Of a DNA stretch of 64,000 nt, positions 9,241-17,944 are shown one piece after another. A model generated the notes under the pieces. That model was not told the DNA's origin and ran no database searches. It saw nothing but the letters and a program-made list of their open reading frames with translations. The translations under genes were made by a program, and so were the position numbers. Source of the DNA: Lachnospiraceae bacterium (GTDB lineage: Bacteria; Bacillota; Clostridia; Lachnospirales; Lachnospiraceae). The DNA lies in assembly GCA_017526745.1 (NCBI GenBank), contig JAFXQX010000015.1, forward strand, positions 62,001 to 126,000, written 5' to 3'. Every line of letters starts with the position of its first letter. Position 1 is the stretch's first letter.

Positions 9241-11033
9241 ATGAATGCTGACACGGCGGCCTTTCTGGACCGCTTTGTCAAACGCGTGAAGGCAACCCCT
9301 CCGGGAGTGTGCCCGATAGCAGTCCAGCTGGCATTCCTGCAGTGTGCCAGGTCGCAGACATGCGGAAAGTGCGTTCCGTGCCGTGACGGCCTTGAGCAGC
9401 TCGAAAAGATGATGCTCGCCATACTTGAAGGCCGCGCCGACATGGATACTTTCCATGACATGATCGCACTTGGCACGATGATAAGGGACAGTGCGGACTG
9501 TGCCATAGGATATGAGGCTGCAAGAGTCGTACTTGAGAGTACGCAGCTGTTCAGGGAAGAGTATATCAGCCATATAAGGGATCATTCATGCCGCGAGGAG
9601 GTCGGGCAGAAGATCCCGTGCATGCTCGCATGCCCGGCAAGTGTCAACATACCCGGGTATATAGCCCTGATAGGAAAAGGCCGCTATGCCGAGGCGATCA
9701 ATCTGATCAGGCAGGACAATCCATTTCCGACCGCATGTGCCTTCATATGCGAGCATCCCTGTGAGGCAAAATGCAGGAGGGAACTTCTTGATTCTCCCAT
9801 AAATATAAGGGGACTTAAGAAATATGCGGTCGACCGGATAGCAGCCGATCAGGTAAGGATACCCGCATGCAATGTTGCCACAAGAAAGAAAGTTGCCGTG
9901 ATCGGAGGCGGACCTTCGGGACTTACGGCGGCATACTATCTGTCGCTCATGGGACATCACGTTGACATATTCGAGCAGATGGACAAGCTTGGCGGTATGC
10001 TGCGGTACGGAATACCGAATTACAGACTGCCCAAGGACAGACTCGATCAGGATATAAATGCGATCCTCTCTTCGGGAAATATAACCGTTCATCTTGCCAC
10101 AGTGGTTGATGCCAAGATGGCGGATGAGATCGAAAAAGAATATGATGCCGTCTACATCTCGATAGGTGCCCAGAAGGGCAAGAACGTCAGGATAGACGGT
10201 GCCGATGCAAAAGGAGTCCTGTCGGCGGTTGATTTTTTGAGGGATATCGGAAAAGGGGATATCCTGATTTTTCCGGAAAGAGAGTGGTTGTCGTAGGTGG
10301 CGGCAACGTCGCAATGGATGCCGCAAGATCTGCGATACGCTGTCATGCCGACGAAGTGACCGTGATCTACAGACGCAGACAGGTCGATATGACAGCGCTT
10401 GCCTCCGAGATACAGGGGGCCATAGAAGAGGGCGTCGAGCTTCTTACGATGAACGCTCCGCGCTCGGTAAGAGTTGAAGGCGGTAAAGTGGCGGGTTTTG
10501 TTATGCAGCCGCAAAGAACGGGCGAGTACATCAACAGCAGACCGGGCGTGACAAACGCCAATTCGCCCGAACGCGAGGTCAGGTGCGAGATCGTTCTTCT
10601 GGCGATAGGCCAGGATATCGAGTACTCTCCTTTTGAAAAATATGGTATCAATACGGCCAGAAAAACGATCGAGGCATCTGAAAGCGCAAAGGTCGCGGGA
10701 TCCGAAAAGGTCTTTGCGGGAGGCGACTGTGTACTGGGACCCGCTACCGTTATCAAAGCCATTGCGGCAGGCAAGACTGCGGCACTTGGCATTGACGAGT
10801 ATCTCGGATATCACCATAAATATCTTGAAGAGATCGAAATACCGGAGCCGGAAGAGAACAACAGAAAACATTACGGAAGAGTGCATCTTGTCGACGTATC
10901 GGCACGAGAGCGCAAGAAGAATTTTGAACCCGTAGAGCTGGGGATGTCGTACGAAGAGGCCATGCAGGAATGCAATAAATGCTTAAGGTGTGACCATTTC
11001 GGATGCGGCAGCGTGATAGGAGGCAGTATCTGA
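9241..11033 (+). pseudogene. NuoF-C-terminal/GltD-like NAD(P)-FAD iron-sulfur oxidoreductase, interrupted by a frameshift
   Basis: Two abutting frames (to stop 10296, and from about 10273 to 11033) together encode one protein of roughly 597 residues. N-terminus: a NuoF-like iron-sulfur domain with SQTCGKCVPCRDG and a distal Cys (SADCAIG). Next comes a GltD/dihydropyrimidine-dehydrogenase-like Cys-rich domain (CMLACPASVNIPGY, CAFICEHPCEAKCRRE), an FAD-binding GGGPSG motif and, after the break, a second nucleotide site VVVVGGGNVAMDAARSA. The 5' frame runs into ILIFPEREWLS and stops; adding one T to the T5 run at 10268-10272 restores ILIFSGKRVVVVGGG. So it is a 1-nt deletion, a homopolymer sequencing error, or less likely a -1 frameshift. 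It would pass electrons between NAD(P)H and the following FdhF. An ATG at 9208 is an alternative start. Confidence 0.8.
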
Positions 11034-13723
11034 TGAGCAGGATCATTATTGACGGCCGGGAACTGGACGTATCGGATGATCTGACGATCCTTGAGGCGGC
11101 TGCCGAAAACGATATAAAGATACCGACTCTTTGTTATCTCAAAGGAGTTAACGAGATCGGGGCATGCAAGATGTGCGTTGTGGAACTTGAGGGATCGGAA
11201 AGCCTTGTGACGAGCTGCACGACAAAAGTATGCGACGGCATGACGGTATATACGGCTTCCGAAAAAGTCGTTTCGGCCAGAAAGGAGATGCTCCATCTCA
11301 TTCTGGCGCATCATGACAACAGATGCATCATATGCGGGAAAGCCGGCGAATGCCAACTTCAGGACCTTGCAAGAGAATACGGCATAGAGACTTCCAAATA
11401 CGAAAAAACGGTCCACAGGGCACTTCCCAAGAAGGAAAATCCCTTCCTGTCGTATTATCCCGAACTGTGCATAAACTGTCAGAGATGTGTTTCGACATGT
11501 CATAAGATCACCGGTAACAGGACACTCAAAAACGGAAAACTCGGAACCGTTACGCTCATAGATGCGCCTTTCGGTCCGAATTGGAAAGAGACCGACTGCG
11601 AGAGCTGCGGCAACTGCGCATCGGCTTGTCCGACAGGGGCTCTTATCGCCAAGAACCGGAGCAGATATCAGCCCGGAAGAGTCAGAAAGGTCCTGACCAC
11701 ATGCCCGCACTGTGCAACGGGCTGCCAGTATTATCTTGTCGTAAGGGATAACGTGATAGTCGATACCGAGCCTGCAGACGGTCCGTCCAATAAAGGACTC
11801 TTGTGCGTGAAAGGACGGTTCGGATCTTTCAACTTTGTCCATTCTTCGGACAGGCTCAGGCATCCCCTCATCAGGAACAGGGAAACCGGAGAGTTCAGAA
11901 AGGCCACGTGGGATGAGGCGCTTGACCTTATAGCCGAAAAGTTTTTGCATATAAAGGATAAGTACGGGGCGGATGCCCTTGCGGGTTTTGCATGTTCGCG
12001 TTCACCGAATGAAGACTGTTATATGTTCCAGAAGATGGTCAGATGCGCATTCGGGACCAATAATGTCGATAACTGCGCAAGAGTGTGCCATTCGGCAACG
12101 GTTGCCGGGCTTGCGATGACCCTCGGCTCCGGAGCCATGACCAACCCGATCGGTGATATCACAAACGATGTGGACTGCATCATGCTGGTGGGATCCAATC
12201 CAGAGGAAGCCCATCCGGTCATCGGAATGCAGATCAGGCAGGCGGTCGACAGGGGAACGAGACTGATCGTTGTGGATCCGAGAGATATAGGTCTTTCAAA
12301 GAGAGCGGACGTACATATCAAATTAAAGCCCGGGACAAACGTGGCGTTTGCGAACGGAATGATGAACGTGATCATCAACGAGGGCTATGCGGACGAGAAG
12401 TTCATAGCCGAGCGTACGGAAGGATATGAGCAGCTTAAGCAGATCGTCATGGAGTATACTCCGGAAAAGGTCGGCAGGATCTGCCATATAGATCCGGATC
12501 TTCTGCGTGAAGCTGCACTTATGTATGCAAAGGCAAAGAAGGCCCCGATCATATACTGCCTCGGCGTTACCGAACACTCCACCGGAACCGAGGGCGTAAT
12601 GTCCATGTCCAATATGGCGATGCTTGTCGGAAAGATCGGAAAGAGCGGCTGCGGGGTCAATCCGCTGCGCGGCCAGAACAACGTTCAGGGAGCATGCGAC
12701 ATGGGCGCGCTTCCGACAGACCTTCCGGGATACCAGAAGGTCACCGATCCGGCAGTCATCGAAAAGTTCGAGAAAGCCTGGAATACGAAACTTAGCACCA
12801 GACCCGGAACATTTGCCACCGAAGTGTTCGGCAAGGCGGTCAAAAAAGAGATAAGAGGGCTGTTCATATTCGGTGAAGACCCGGTCGTTACCGATGCCGA
12901 TCAGCACCATATCAGAAAAGCACTTGAAAGCCTTGATTTTCTCGTTATGTCCGACCTGTTCATGACCGAGAGCACCAGGTATGCCGACGTTATACTTCCC
13001 GGCACATCATATGCCGAAAAAGAGGGAACGTTCACAAACACCGAGCGCAGGGTCCAGCGTGTCAGAAAGGCCGTGACCGTTGACGGGCAGGCAAGGCTTG
13101 ATACCGATATATTCATAGATCTTATGAACCGTATGGGATACAGTCAGCCGCAGATGACGAGCGAGGAGATAATGGATGAGATTGCAGCTGTTACGCCGAG
13201 CTTTGCGGGGATATCTCACAGAAGGCTTGACAGCGGCCAGAGCCTGCAGTGGCCCTGCACGGACAACAGACATCCCGGAACGCCTATCCTTCATGTTGAC
13301 AGGTTCTCCAGGGGACTCGGATGGTTCTTCCCGGCCGAGTACAGGGAAAGCGCCGAGATGCCGGACAGCGAATATCCCTATCTGATGATGACCGGCCGGA
13401 TATTGTACCATTACAACACCCGTGCGATGACGGGAAGGACGCCGGGACTCGTCGAGAGGGAAAATCATTCGTTCATCGAGATCAATGTGGCGGATGCATC
13501 AAGGCTCGGTATCGTAAACGGGGAAAAGATCAGGGTATCTTCAAGGAGAGGGGCGCTCATATCAACCGCAAGGGTTTCGAAGAAGGTCTCCGAAGGCGAG
13601 ACATGGATGCCTTTCCATTTTCCGGACGGCAATGCCAATATACTCACAAATGCCGCGCTCGACAACTATGCGCACATACCTGAGTATAAAGTCTGTGCGG
13701 TAAATCTTGAAAAGATATTCTGA
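11033..13723 (+). CDS. fdhF: molybdopterin formate dehydrogenase alpha subunit with NuoG-like N-terminus
   Basis: Oxidises formate (or reduces CO2), passing electrons through a chain of clusters. 896 aa. Residues 1-80: a 2Fe-2S ferredoxin fold (C34, C45, C48, C62). Residues 93-107: the His/Cys cluster pattern HHDNRCIICGKAGEC. Residues 146-203: two 4Fe-4S motifs (CINCQRCVSTC, CESCGNCASACP). From 224 the catalytic part begins with a 4Fe-4S site CPHCATGC and bis-MGD binding. The metal ligand is Cys352 (NCARVCHSA, codon TGC) where E. coli FdhF has selenocysteine, so no recoding is needed. Overlaps the preceding oxidoreductase stop (TGATG), with an AGGAGG site. Probable NAD(P)-linked, possibly bifurcating, soluble FDH, placed oddly in the hexuronate operon. 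Confidence 0.92.
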   Translation: MSRIIIDGRELDVSDDLTILEAAAENDIKIPTLCYLKGVNEIGACKMCVVELEGSESLVTSCTTKVCDGMTVYTASEKVVSARKEMLHLILAHHDNRCIICGKAGECQLQDLAREYGIETSKYEKTVHRALPKKENPFLSYYPELCINCQRCVSTCHKITGNRTLKNGKLGTVTLIDAPFGPNWKETDCESCGNCASACPTGALIAKNRSRYQPGRVRKVLTTCPHCATGCQYYLVVRDNVIVDTEPADGPSNKGLLCVKGRFGSFNFVHSSDRLRHPLIRNRETGEFRKATWDEALDLIAEKFLHIKDKYGADALAGFACSRSPNEDCYMFQKMVRCAFGTNNVDNCARVCHSATVAGLAMTLGSGAMTNPIGDITNDVDCIMLVGSNPEEAHPVIGMQIRQAVDRGTRLIVVDPRDIGLSKRADVHIKLKPGTNVAFANGMMNVIINEGYADEKFIAERTEGYEQLKQIVMEYTPEKVGRICHIDPDLLREAALMYAKAKKAPIIYCLGVTEHSTGTEGVMSMSNMAMLVGKIGKSGCGVNPLRGQNNVQGACDMGALPTDLPGYQKVTDPAVIEKFEKAWNTKLSTRPGTFATEVFGKAVKKEIRGLFIFGEDPVVTDADQHHIRKALESLDFLVMSDLFMTESTRYADVILPGTSYAEKEGTFTNTERRVQRVRKAVTVDGQARLDTDIFIDLMNRMGYSQPQMTSEEIMDEIAAVTPSFAGISHRRLDSGQSLQWPCTDNRHPGTPILHVDRFSRGLGWFFPAEYRESAEMPDSEYPYLMMTGRILYHYNTRAMTGRTPGLVERENHSFIEINVADASRLGIVNGEKIRVSSRRGALISTARVSKKVSEGETWMPFHFPDGNANILTNAALDNYAHIPEYKVCAVNLEKIF

Positions 13724-13732
13724 AAAAATGTT

Positions 13733-13761
13733 TTGACCACAATAACCTTGTGTGGTATTAT
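13733..13761 (+). promoter_or_regulatory. sigma-A type promoter ahead of the small double-glycine peptide gene
   Basis: TTGACC at 13733-13738, a 17-nt spacer, then TATTAT at 13756-13761 preceded by TGG (extended -10). The spacing is ideal. The resulting leader of about 70 nt contains an inverted repeat (CTTATGT at 13771-13777 with ACATAAG at 13805-13811), so it may be structured. It begins ten nucleotides after the fdhF stop. Confidence 0.65.
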
Positions 13762-13840
13762 ATTTCGATACTTATGTGACAGATCCGATGTGTGCATCAT
13801 ATGTACATAAGGACGCCAGCTTTGAAAGCGAGGTAAAAGT

Positions 13841-14062
13841 ATGGATAAGTTAAATCTTGATCAGGCAGGAGAAGTCAGCGGCGGTTTCGTATTAAAGGAC
13901 GATGCCCTGAACAACTTTTGGGTAATAGGCCAGGACGGCAGCAAGATCACACCGGCTCCCACACTTGAGAAAGCACAGGAGTATGCAAAGGAATACAACG
14001 TCAGTCCGTCGGTGTATTCAACTGATTTTTACAAAACACATTTCGGACGTGACTTTGAGTAG
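13841..14062 (+). CDS. small protein with double-glycine leader-like N-terminus, function unknown
   Basis: 73 residues, not recognised as a named family. The first 15 residues (MDKLNLDQAGEVSGG) fit the double-glycine leader pattern used by C39-peptidase exporters: Leu at -12, Val at -4, Gly-Gly at -2/-1, although the usual Glu -8 and Leu -7 are Gln and Ala. The remaining 58 residues are soluble, mildly acidic and aromatic-containing (NNFWVIGQDG, KEYNVSPSVYSTDFYKTHFGRDFE), without cysteines. It has its own promoter and an AGCGAGG ribosome site. No peptidase, transporter or modification enzyme is nearby, so export is only a possibility; a chance GG or a Nif11-like intracellular small protein are alternatives. 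Confidence 0.6.
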   Translation: MDKLNLDQAGEVSGGFVLKDDALNNFWVIGQDGSKITPAPTLEKAQEYAKEYNVSPSVYSTDFYKTHFGRDFE

Positions 14063-14086
14063 ATCATTCGGAAGGAAGGATATGAC

Positions 14087-14323
14087 ATGTCATTTATAGT
14101 AGCTCTTATTCTGGGCGGCGTTTCCGGCTGGCTTGCAGGCAAGATCATGGGAACGGACCACTCGGTCATCATCAACATCGTACTCGGCCTTGTAGGGGGA
14201 CTTCTCGGCGGATGGCTCGGAAGCCTTATCGGTATCGGCGCGACCGGCTGGATCGGAACGATCGTCATCTCGGTCATTGGCGCATGCATCCTTATATGGA
14301 TCGCACGCAAGATAATCAAGTAA
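14087..14323 (+). CDS. GlsB/YeaQ/YmgE-family small membrane protein
   Basis: 78 residues, three hydrophobic segments and a high glycine content (LILGGVSGWLAGKIMG, IVLGLVGGLLGGWLGSLIG, WIGTIVISVIGACILIWIARKIIK), exactly the layout of the transglycosylase-associated/GlsB membrane family linked to general stress and envelope homeostasis. The molecular function of the family is not established. It follows the small peptide gene by 24 nt with an AAGGAAGGA ribosome site, so the two are probably cotranscribed. A short palindrome ATCAAG-TAAA-CTTGAT spans its stop codon (14315-14330), without a T-run. Confidence 0.88.
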   Translation: MSFIVALILGGVSGWLAGKIMGTDHSVIINIVLGLVGGLLGGWLGSLIGIGATGWIGTIVISVIGACILIWIARKIIK

Positions 14324-14394
14324 ACTTGATATGATTGCCGCTTTCTGATATCATTAGCCCATTACACGAAAATGTGAGGTGACTTTTCCATATC

Positions 14395-15732
14395 ATGGAC
14401 CCGGACAGTCGAACGTCGATAGTTGTGCTGCTTTTGTTTATCGCTTCAGCGTATTTTGCGCTTACCGAAACAGCGATAGCATCTGTATCACGGAACAGGA
14501 TCAAGGTGAGGGCGGACAAAGGTACTCCCGGAGCCAAAAAGGTCCTGTATGTTCTCGACAATTTCGAGGATGCCATTACAACGCTTCTCGTTTGTACGAA
14601 TATTGCCCATATAGCCGCTGCCGCTCTTGTGACGCTTGACGTTACGAGAAGATGGGGGCTGACATGGGTTACGGCATCCACATTCATCACAACTCTTGCC
14701 ATGTTCTTTATCGGCGAGATGCTTCCCAAAAGTATCGGTAAGAAGACAAGTGAAAGATCTAGCCTTGTTTGCGCAGGGCTTCTTGTCGTGCTCATGAAAG
14801 TGCTGAGGCCCGTAACGTTCCTGCTGTCGGGGATCGGCAGGCTGACCCTTAAGCTCATGCATAAGAATGAGGAGCTTTCCGTCACCGAGGATGAGATATA
14901 CGATATCATCGAGGATATGACGGAAGAGGGGAGCCTCGACGAAGAACAGAGCGAACTCATCTCGTCAGCGCTATCATTCGGAGACCTTACCGTAACATCC
15001 ATCATGACTCCGCGCGTTGATGTTGAAGGGATAGATATCAATACACCGAGCGAAAAGATTCTTGAGAACCTTCTGTCCCAGACTCATTCGAGACTCATCG
15101 TATATGACGGTACGGTTGACAATGTAGTCGGGGTACTTCAGCTTCGAAGGTTTTTAAAATCATACATTTCAAGAAAGATTATCCCCAATATCAGACGCAT
15201 GACCGACAAGGTGTTTTTTGCCCATCAGAGCATGCCGATCGATGAACTGTTCGACAACATGACTTCGAACAAGTTCAATATCGCCGTTGTTCTCGACGGA
15301 TTCGGCGGAACTGCCGGCATCGTTACGATAGAAGATATCATTGAAGAGATCGTCGGAGAGATCTGGGATGAGGATGATGAGATAAAAGAACCGATAGTAC
15401 GGCTGTCGGACGATACGATAATCGCCAGCTGCGACGAGACCGTTGAGTCCGTATTTGAGGAGGCCGGCTACGAGGAAAAGGACGAAGGCGAGGAAGAGAG
15501 GTTCAAAAACCTCCTTCTCGGTGATTTTATATGTGAAAAGATGGGAGTCATCCCGAAAAAGGGAGATTCGTTCGAATACAACAACTTAAAGATCAGGGTC
15601 GAAGAGGTCGATCACAACAGGGTGATGAATGCAAAGATAGTCACAAGACCGGTATCTTCAGAACCCGAATCCGAGGATAAGGACCGGACGGACGGCTCCG
15701 GCGAAAACGATGATAAGGAGGCCGGATCATGA
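14395..15732 (+). CDS. CorC/HlyC-type CBS-pair membrane protein (DUF21)
   Basis: 445 residues. N-terminal DUF21/CNNM domain with about four membrane segments (residues 5-140, beginning TSIVVLLLFIASAYFALTETAIAS), then two CBS motifs (about 205-325; SIMTPRVDVEGI, GGTAGIVTIEDIIEEIVGEIWDE) and a C-terminal CorC_HlyC domain. Family members are implicated in Mg2+/Co2+ or Na+ transport; older names (hemolysin) are misleading. Membrane-bound, with the CBS part facing the cytoplasm. The ribosome site is poor: AGGTG lies 15 nt before the ATG. Overlaps the next, paralogous gene by 4 nt (ATGA), so the pair may work as a heteromer. Confidence 0.88.
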   Translation: MDPDSRTSIVVLLLFIASAYFALTETAIASVSRNRIKVRADKGTPGAKKVLYVLDNFEDAITTLLVCTNIAHIAAAALVTLDVTRRWGLTWVTASTFITTLAMFFIGEMLPKSIGKKTSERSSLVCAGLLVVLMKVLRPVTFLLSGIGRLTLKLMHKNEELSVTEDEIYDIIEDMTEEGSLDEEQSELISSALSFGDLTVTSIMTPRVDVEGIDINTPSEKILENLLSQTHSRLIVYDGTVDNVVGVLQLRRFLKSYISRKIIPNIRRMTDKVFFAHQSMPIDELFDNMTSNKFNIAVVLDGFGGTAGIVTIEDIIEEIVGEIWDEDDEIKEPIVRLSDDTIIASCDETVESVFEEAGYEEKDEGEEERFKNLLLGDFICEKMGVIPKKGDSFEYNNLKIRVEEVDHNRVMNAKIVTRPVSSEPESEDKDRTDGSGENDDKEAGS

Positions 15733-17000
15733 GCGCTCTTATCATCACCGGTATCGGGATAATAGCATGTATCATACTCTCGGGAGTATTCTCCGCAGCG
15801 GAGATGGCCATCAGTTCCTGTAACAGGGTCCGTATGGAGAACGAGGCAAAAGACGGCAACAAAAAAGCGGCCAGGGTGCTGAAACTGACCGACTCTTACG
15901 ACAATACGCTGTCCACGATACTCCTGTCCAATAACCTTGTAAATATCGCCGCATCATCCCTCTCTACGGTTTACATAATATTGCTTACCGGATCGGATGA
16001 TCTGACTTGGCTCATGACAGTTGTTGTTACCGTTCTTGTTATCATCTTCGGTGAGACGATACCCAAGATCATAAGCAAGAGGCATGCAAACTCGCTCTCA
16101 CAGGGGATGTCGGGATTCATCATGTTCCTTTACCGTCTTCTTTGGCCCGTTAACTTTATCGTTGTAACGATCACCGCATATCTATCCCGGCCTTTCGGGA
16201 AAAAAGAGGTTGCCGCCGAGGATGAGAAGACGGAAGAGCTGCAGGCGATCATCGAGACGGCCGAGGATGAGGGCGTCATCGACAGCGACCGGTCGGAGAT
16301 AGTAGCTGCGGCGATCGATTTTTCGGATGTGTCGGCGTCTGATGTCATGACAGCCAGAGTCGATATCGAAGCAATTGATATAGACGATCCCGTGTCCAAA
16401 GTGATGAAGCAGGTATCCAGATCCCGCAAGAGCCGTTTCCCGGTTTACCGCGACAGTATCGATAACATCATAGGCGTTATGCACCTTAATCCGTTCTTAA
16501 AAGCCATGGCCTCGGGAGAGAAGGTCGACATCGAAAAACTCATGAATGAGCCGTGCTACGTTTACAAGACGGCAAAGCTCCCGCATGTTCTCGACGTATT
16601 AAAGGATGCGAGACAGCACCTTGCCATAGTTACCGATGAGTATTCCGGAACGCTCGGGATCGTAACGATGGAAGATGTTCTCGAGGAGATCGTCGGAGAC
16701 ATATGGGATGACAATGATGAGATCGAGGAGGAAGTTGTCGAGTCGGAAACGGGTGAACTCATCGTTGACGGCGACATGCCGACAGGTGATTTTCTCGAAA
16801 GGCTCGGTATCGATGAGGACGACTGGGAGTACGAGTCGCAGACCGCAGGCGGATGGGCCATAGAGTATATGGAAGATTTTCCAAAGGAAGGCGATGCGTT
16901 TGACTACAAAGACTTTCATATCGTCGTTTCCGAAGCGGAAGAACGCCGGGTTGTACAGCTGACCATCATGCGGACATCCGATACGGGCGATGAAACGTGA
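15729..17000 (+). CDS. second CorC/HlyC-type CBS-pair membrane protein (DUF21)
   Basis: 423 residues, paralogous to the gene before it and translationally coupled through ATGA with an AAGGAGG site. N-terminal membrane domain (LIITGIGIIACIILSGVFSA, LTWLMTVVVTVLVIIFGETIPK), acidic linker, CBS pair (DVMTARVDIEAIDIDDPV; EYSGTLGIVTMEDVLEEIVGDIWDD) and C-terminal CorC_HlyC domain ending in HIVVSEAEERRVVQLTIMR. A tandem pair of such genes suggests duplication and a two-subunit transporter or regulator (inference). The exact ion cannot be read from the sequence. Confidence 0.88.
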   Translation: MSALIITGIGIIACIILSGVFSAAEMAISSCNRVRMENEAKDGNKKAARVLKLTDSYDNTLSTILLSNNLVNIAASSLSTVYIILLTGSDDLTWLMTVVVTVLVIIFGETIPKIISKRHANSLSQGMSGFIMFLYRLLWPVNFIVVTITAYLSRPFGKKEVAAEDEKTEELQAIIETAEDEGVIDSDRSEIVAAAIDFSDVSASDVMTARVDIEAIDIDDPVSKVMKQVSRSRKSRFPVYRDSIDNIIGVMHLNPFLKAMASGEKVDIEKLMNEPCYVYKTAKLPHVLDVLKDARQHLAIVTDEYSGTLGIVTMEDVLEEIVGDIWDDNDEIEEEVVESETGELIVDGDMPTGDFLERLGIDEDDWEYESQTAGGWAIEYMEDFPKEGDAFDYKDFHIVVSEAEERRVVQLTIMRTSDTGDET

Positions 17001-17008
17001 TTTTTGTG

Positions 17009-17037
17009 TTGCAATGAACCGTAACTTGTGGTAAATT
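17009..17037 (+). promoter_or_regulatory. promoter of the rpsB-tsf operon
   Basis: TTGCAA (17009-17014), 17-nt spacer, TAAATT (17032-17037) with TGG immediately upstream. The expected leader of about 105 nt includes CCGC/GCGG and GTG/CAC pairings between roughly 17070 and 17102, consistent with a structured ribosomal-protein leader; whether S2 binds it is untested. Confidence 0.55.
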
Positions 17038-17147
17038 CTAGAAGTTGCAAATAAACACTCATGCGGATGAGCCGCGGGTGCCTGTTGCTCACGGGCTGCG
17101 GATACAGAAGATGCATGAGGAAGCCAAAAACCAGGAGGTAATTGAAT

Positions 17148-17909
17148 ATGAGCGTAATTTCCATGAAACAGCTGCTTGAGGCAGGTGTTCATTTCGGACA
17201 CCAGACAAGAAGATGGAACCCCAAAATGGCTCCATACATCTACATGGAGAGGAATGGTATCTATATCATCGATCTCCAGAAGTCTGTCGGAATGGTCGAT
17301 GATGCGTATAATGCCGTATCGGAGATCGTGTCAAACGGTGGAACAATTCTTTTCGTAGGAACCAAGAAGCAGGCTCAGGATGCCGTTCAGTCGGAAGCAG
17401 AGCGTTGCGGAATGTACTACGTCAATGAGAGATGGCTCGGAGGAATGCTTACAAACTTCAAGACCATCCAGTCACGTATCAGGAGACTTAAGGATATCGA
17501 GAGAATGAGCCAGGACGGCACATTCGATGTTCTTCCCAAGAAGGAAGTCATCGGCCTTCGCAAAGAGTGGGATAAGCTCGAGAAGAACCTCGGCGGTATC
17601 AAGGACATGAAGAAGATCCCCGATGCGATATTCGTTGTAGACCCCAAGAAAGAACATATATGCGTTAAGGAAGCCCAGTCACTCGGCATCACTCTTATCG
17701 GTATAGCCGATACGAACTGCGATCCCGAAGAGCTTGATTACGTTATCCCCGGAAACGACGATGCTATAAGAGCCGTTAAGCTCATCGTGTCCAAGATGGC
17801 CGATGCCGTTATCGAGGCAAAGCAGGGCGAGACAGCTGAAGAGAGCGCTGAAGGCGTTGACGCTGCAGATGCATCCCAGGATGAGGCAGCGCAGCAGGCT
17901 GAAGCATAA
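17148..17909 (+). CDS. rpsB: 30S ribosomal protein S2
   Basis: Ribosomal protein S2, 253 residues, with the canonical start [27 protein letters not shown] (17148; an upstream in-frame TTG is not needed), [44 protein letters not shown] and [28 protein letters not shown]. The C-terminus carries an extra acidic/alanine tail (residues ~225-253), common in Firmicutes. Preceded by AGGAGG and a structured leader with its own promoter; followed by tsf in the near-universal rpsB-tsf order. Binds the 30S head/body junction. Confidence 0.98.
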   Translation: MSVISMKQLLEAGVHFGHQTRRWNPKMAPYIYMERNGIYIIDLQKSVGMVDDAYNAVSEIVSNGGTILFVGTKKQAQDAVQSEAERCGMYYVNERWLGGMLTNFKTIQSRIRRLKDIERMSQDGTFDVLPKKEVIGLRKEWDKLEKNLGGIKDMKKIPDAIFVVDPKKEHICVKEAQSLGITLIGIADTNCDPEELDYVIPGNDDAIRAVKLIVSKMADAVIEAKQGETAEESAEGVDAADASQDEAAQQAEA

Positions 17910-17944
17910 TCGTTTTTTAGTCAGATCCACAGGAGGAATTACAA

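Noticed and set aside
10261-10275. Programmed -1 frameshift signal as explanation of the split oxidoreductase
   Set aside because: The G-ATT-TTT context is a poor slippery site and no obvious downstream pseudoknot is seen; an indel is simpler, so it is kept only as a minor alternative.
12080-12095. Selenocysteine codon in the formate dehydrogenase
   Set aside because: The active-site codon is TGC (Cys352), not TGA.
17061-17141. 26-codon open frame in the rpsB leader ending on the ribosome site
   Set aside because: No ribosome site of its own and a biased Arg/Cys composition; more likely chance within a structured leader.
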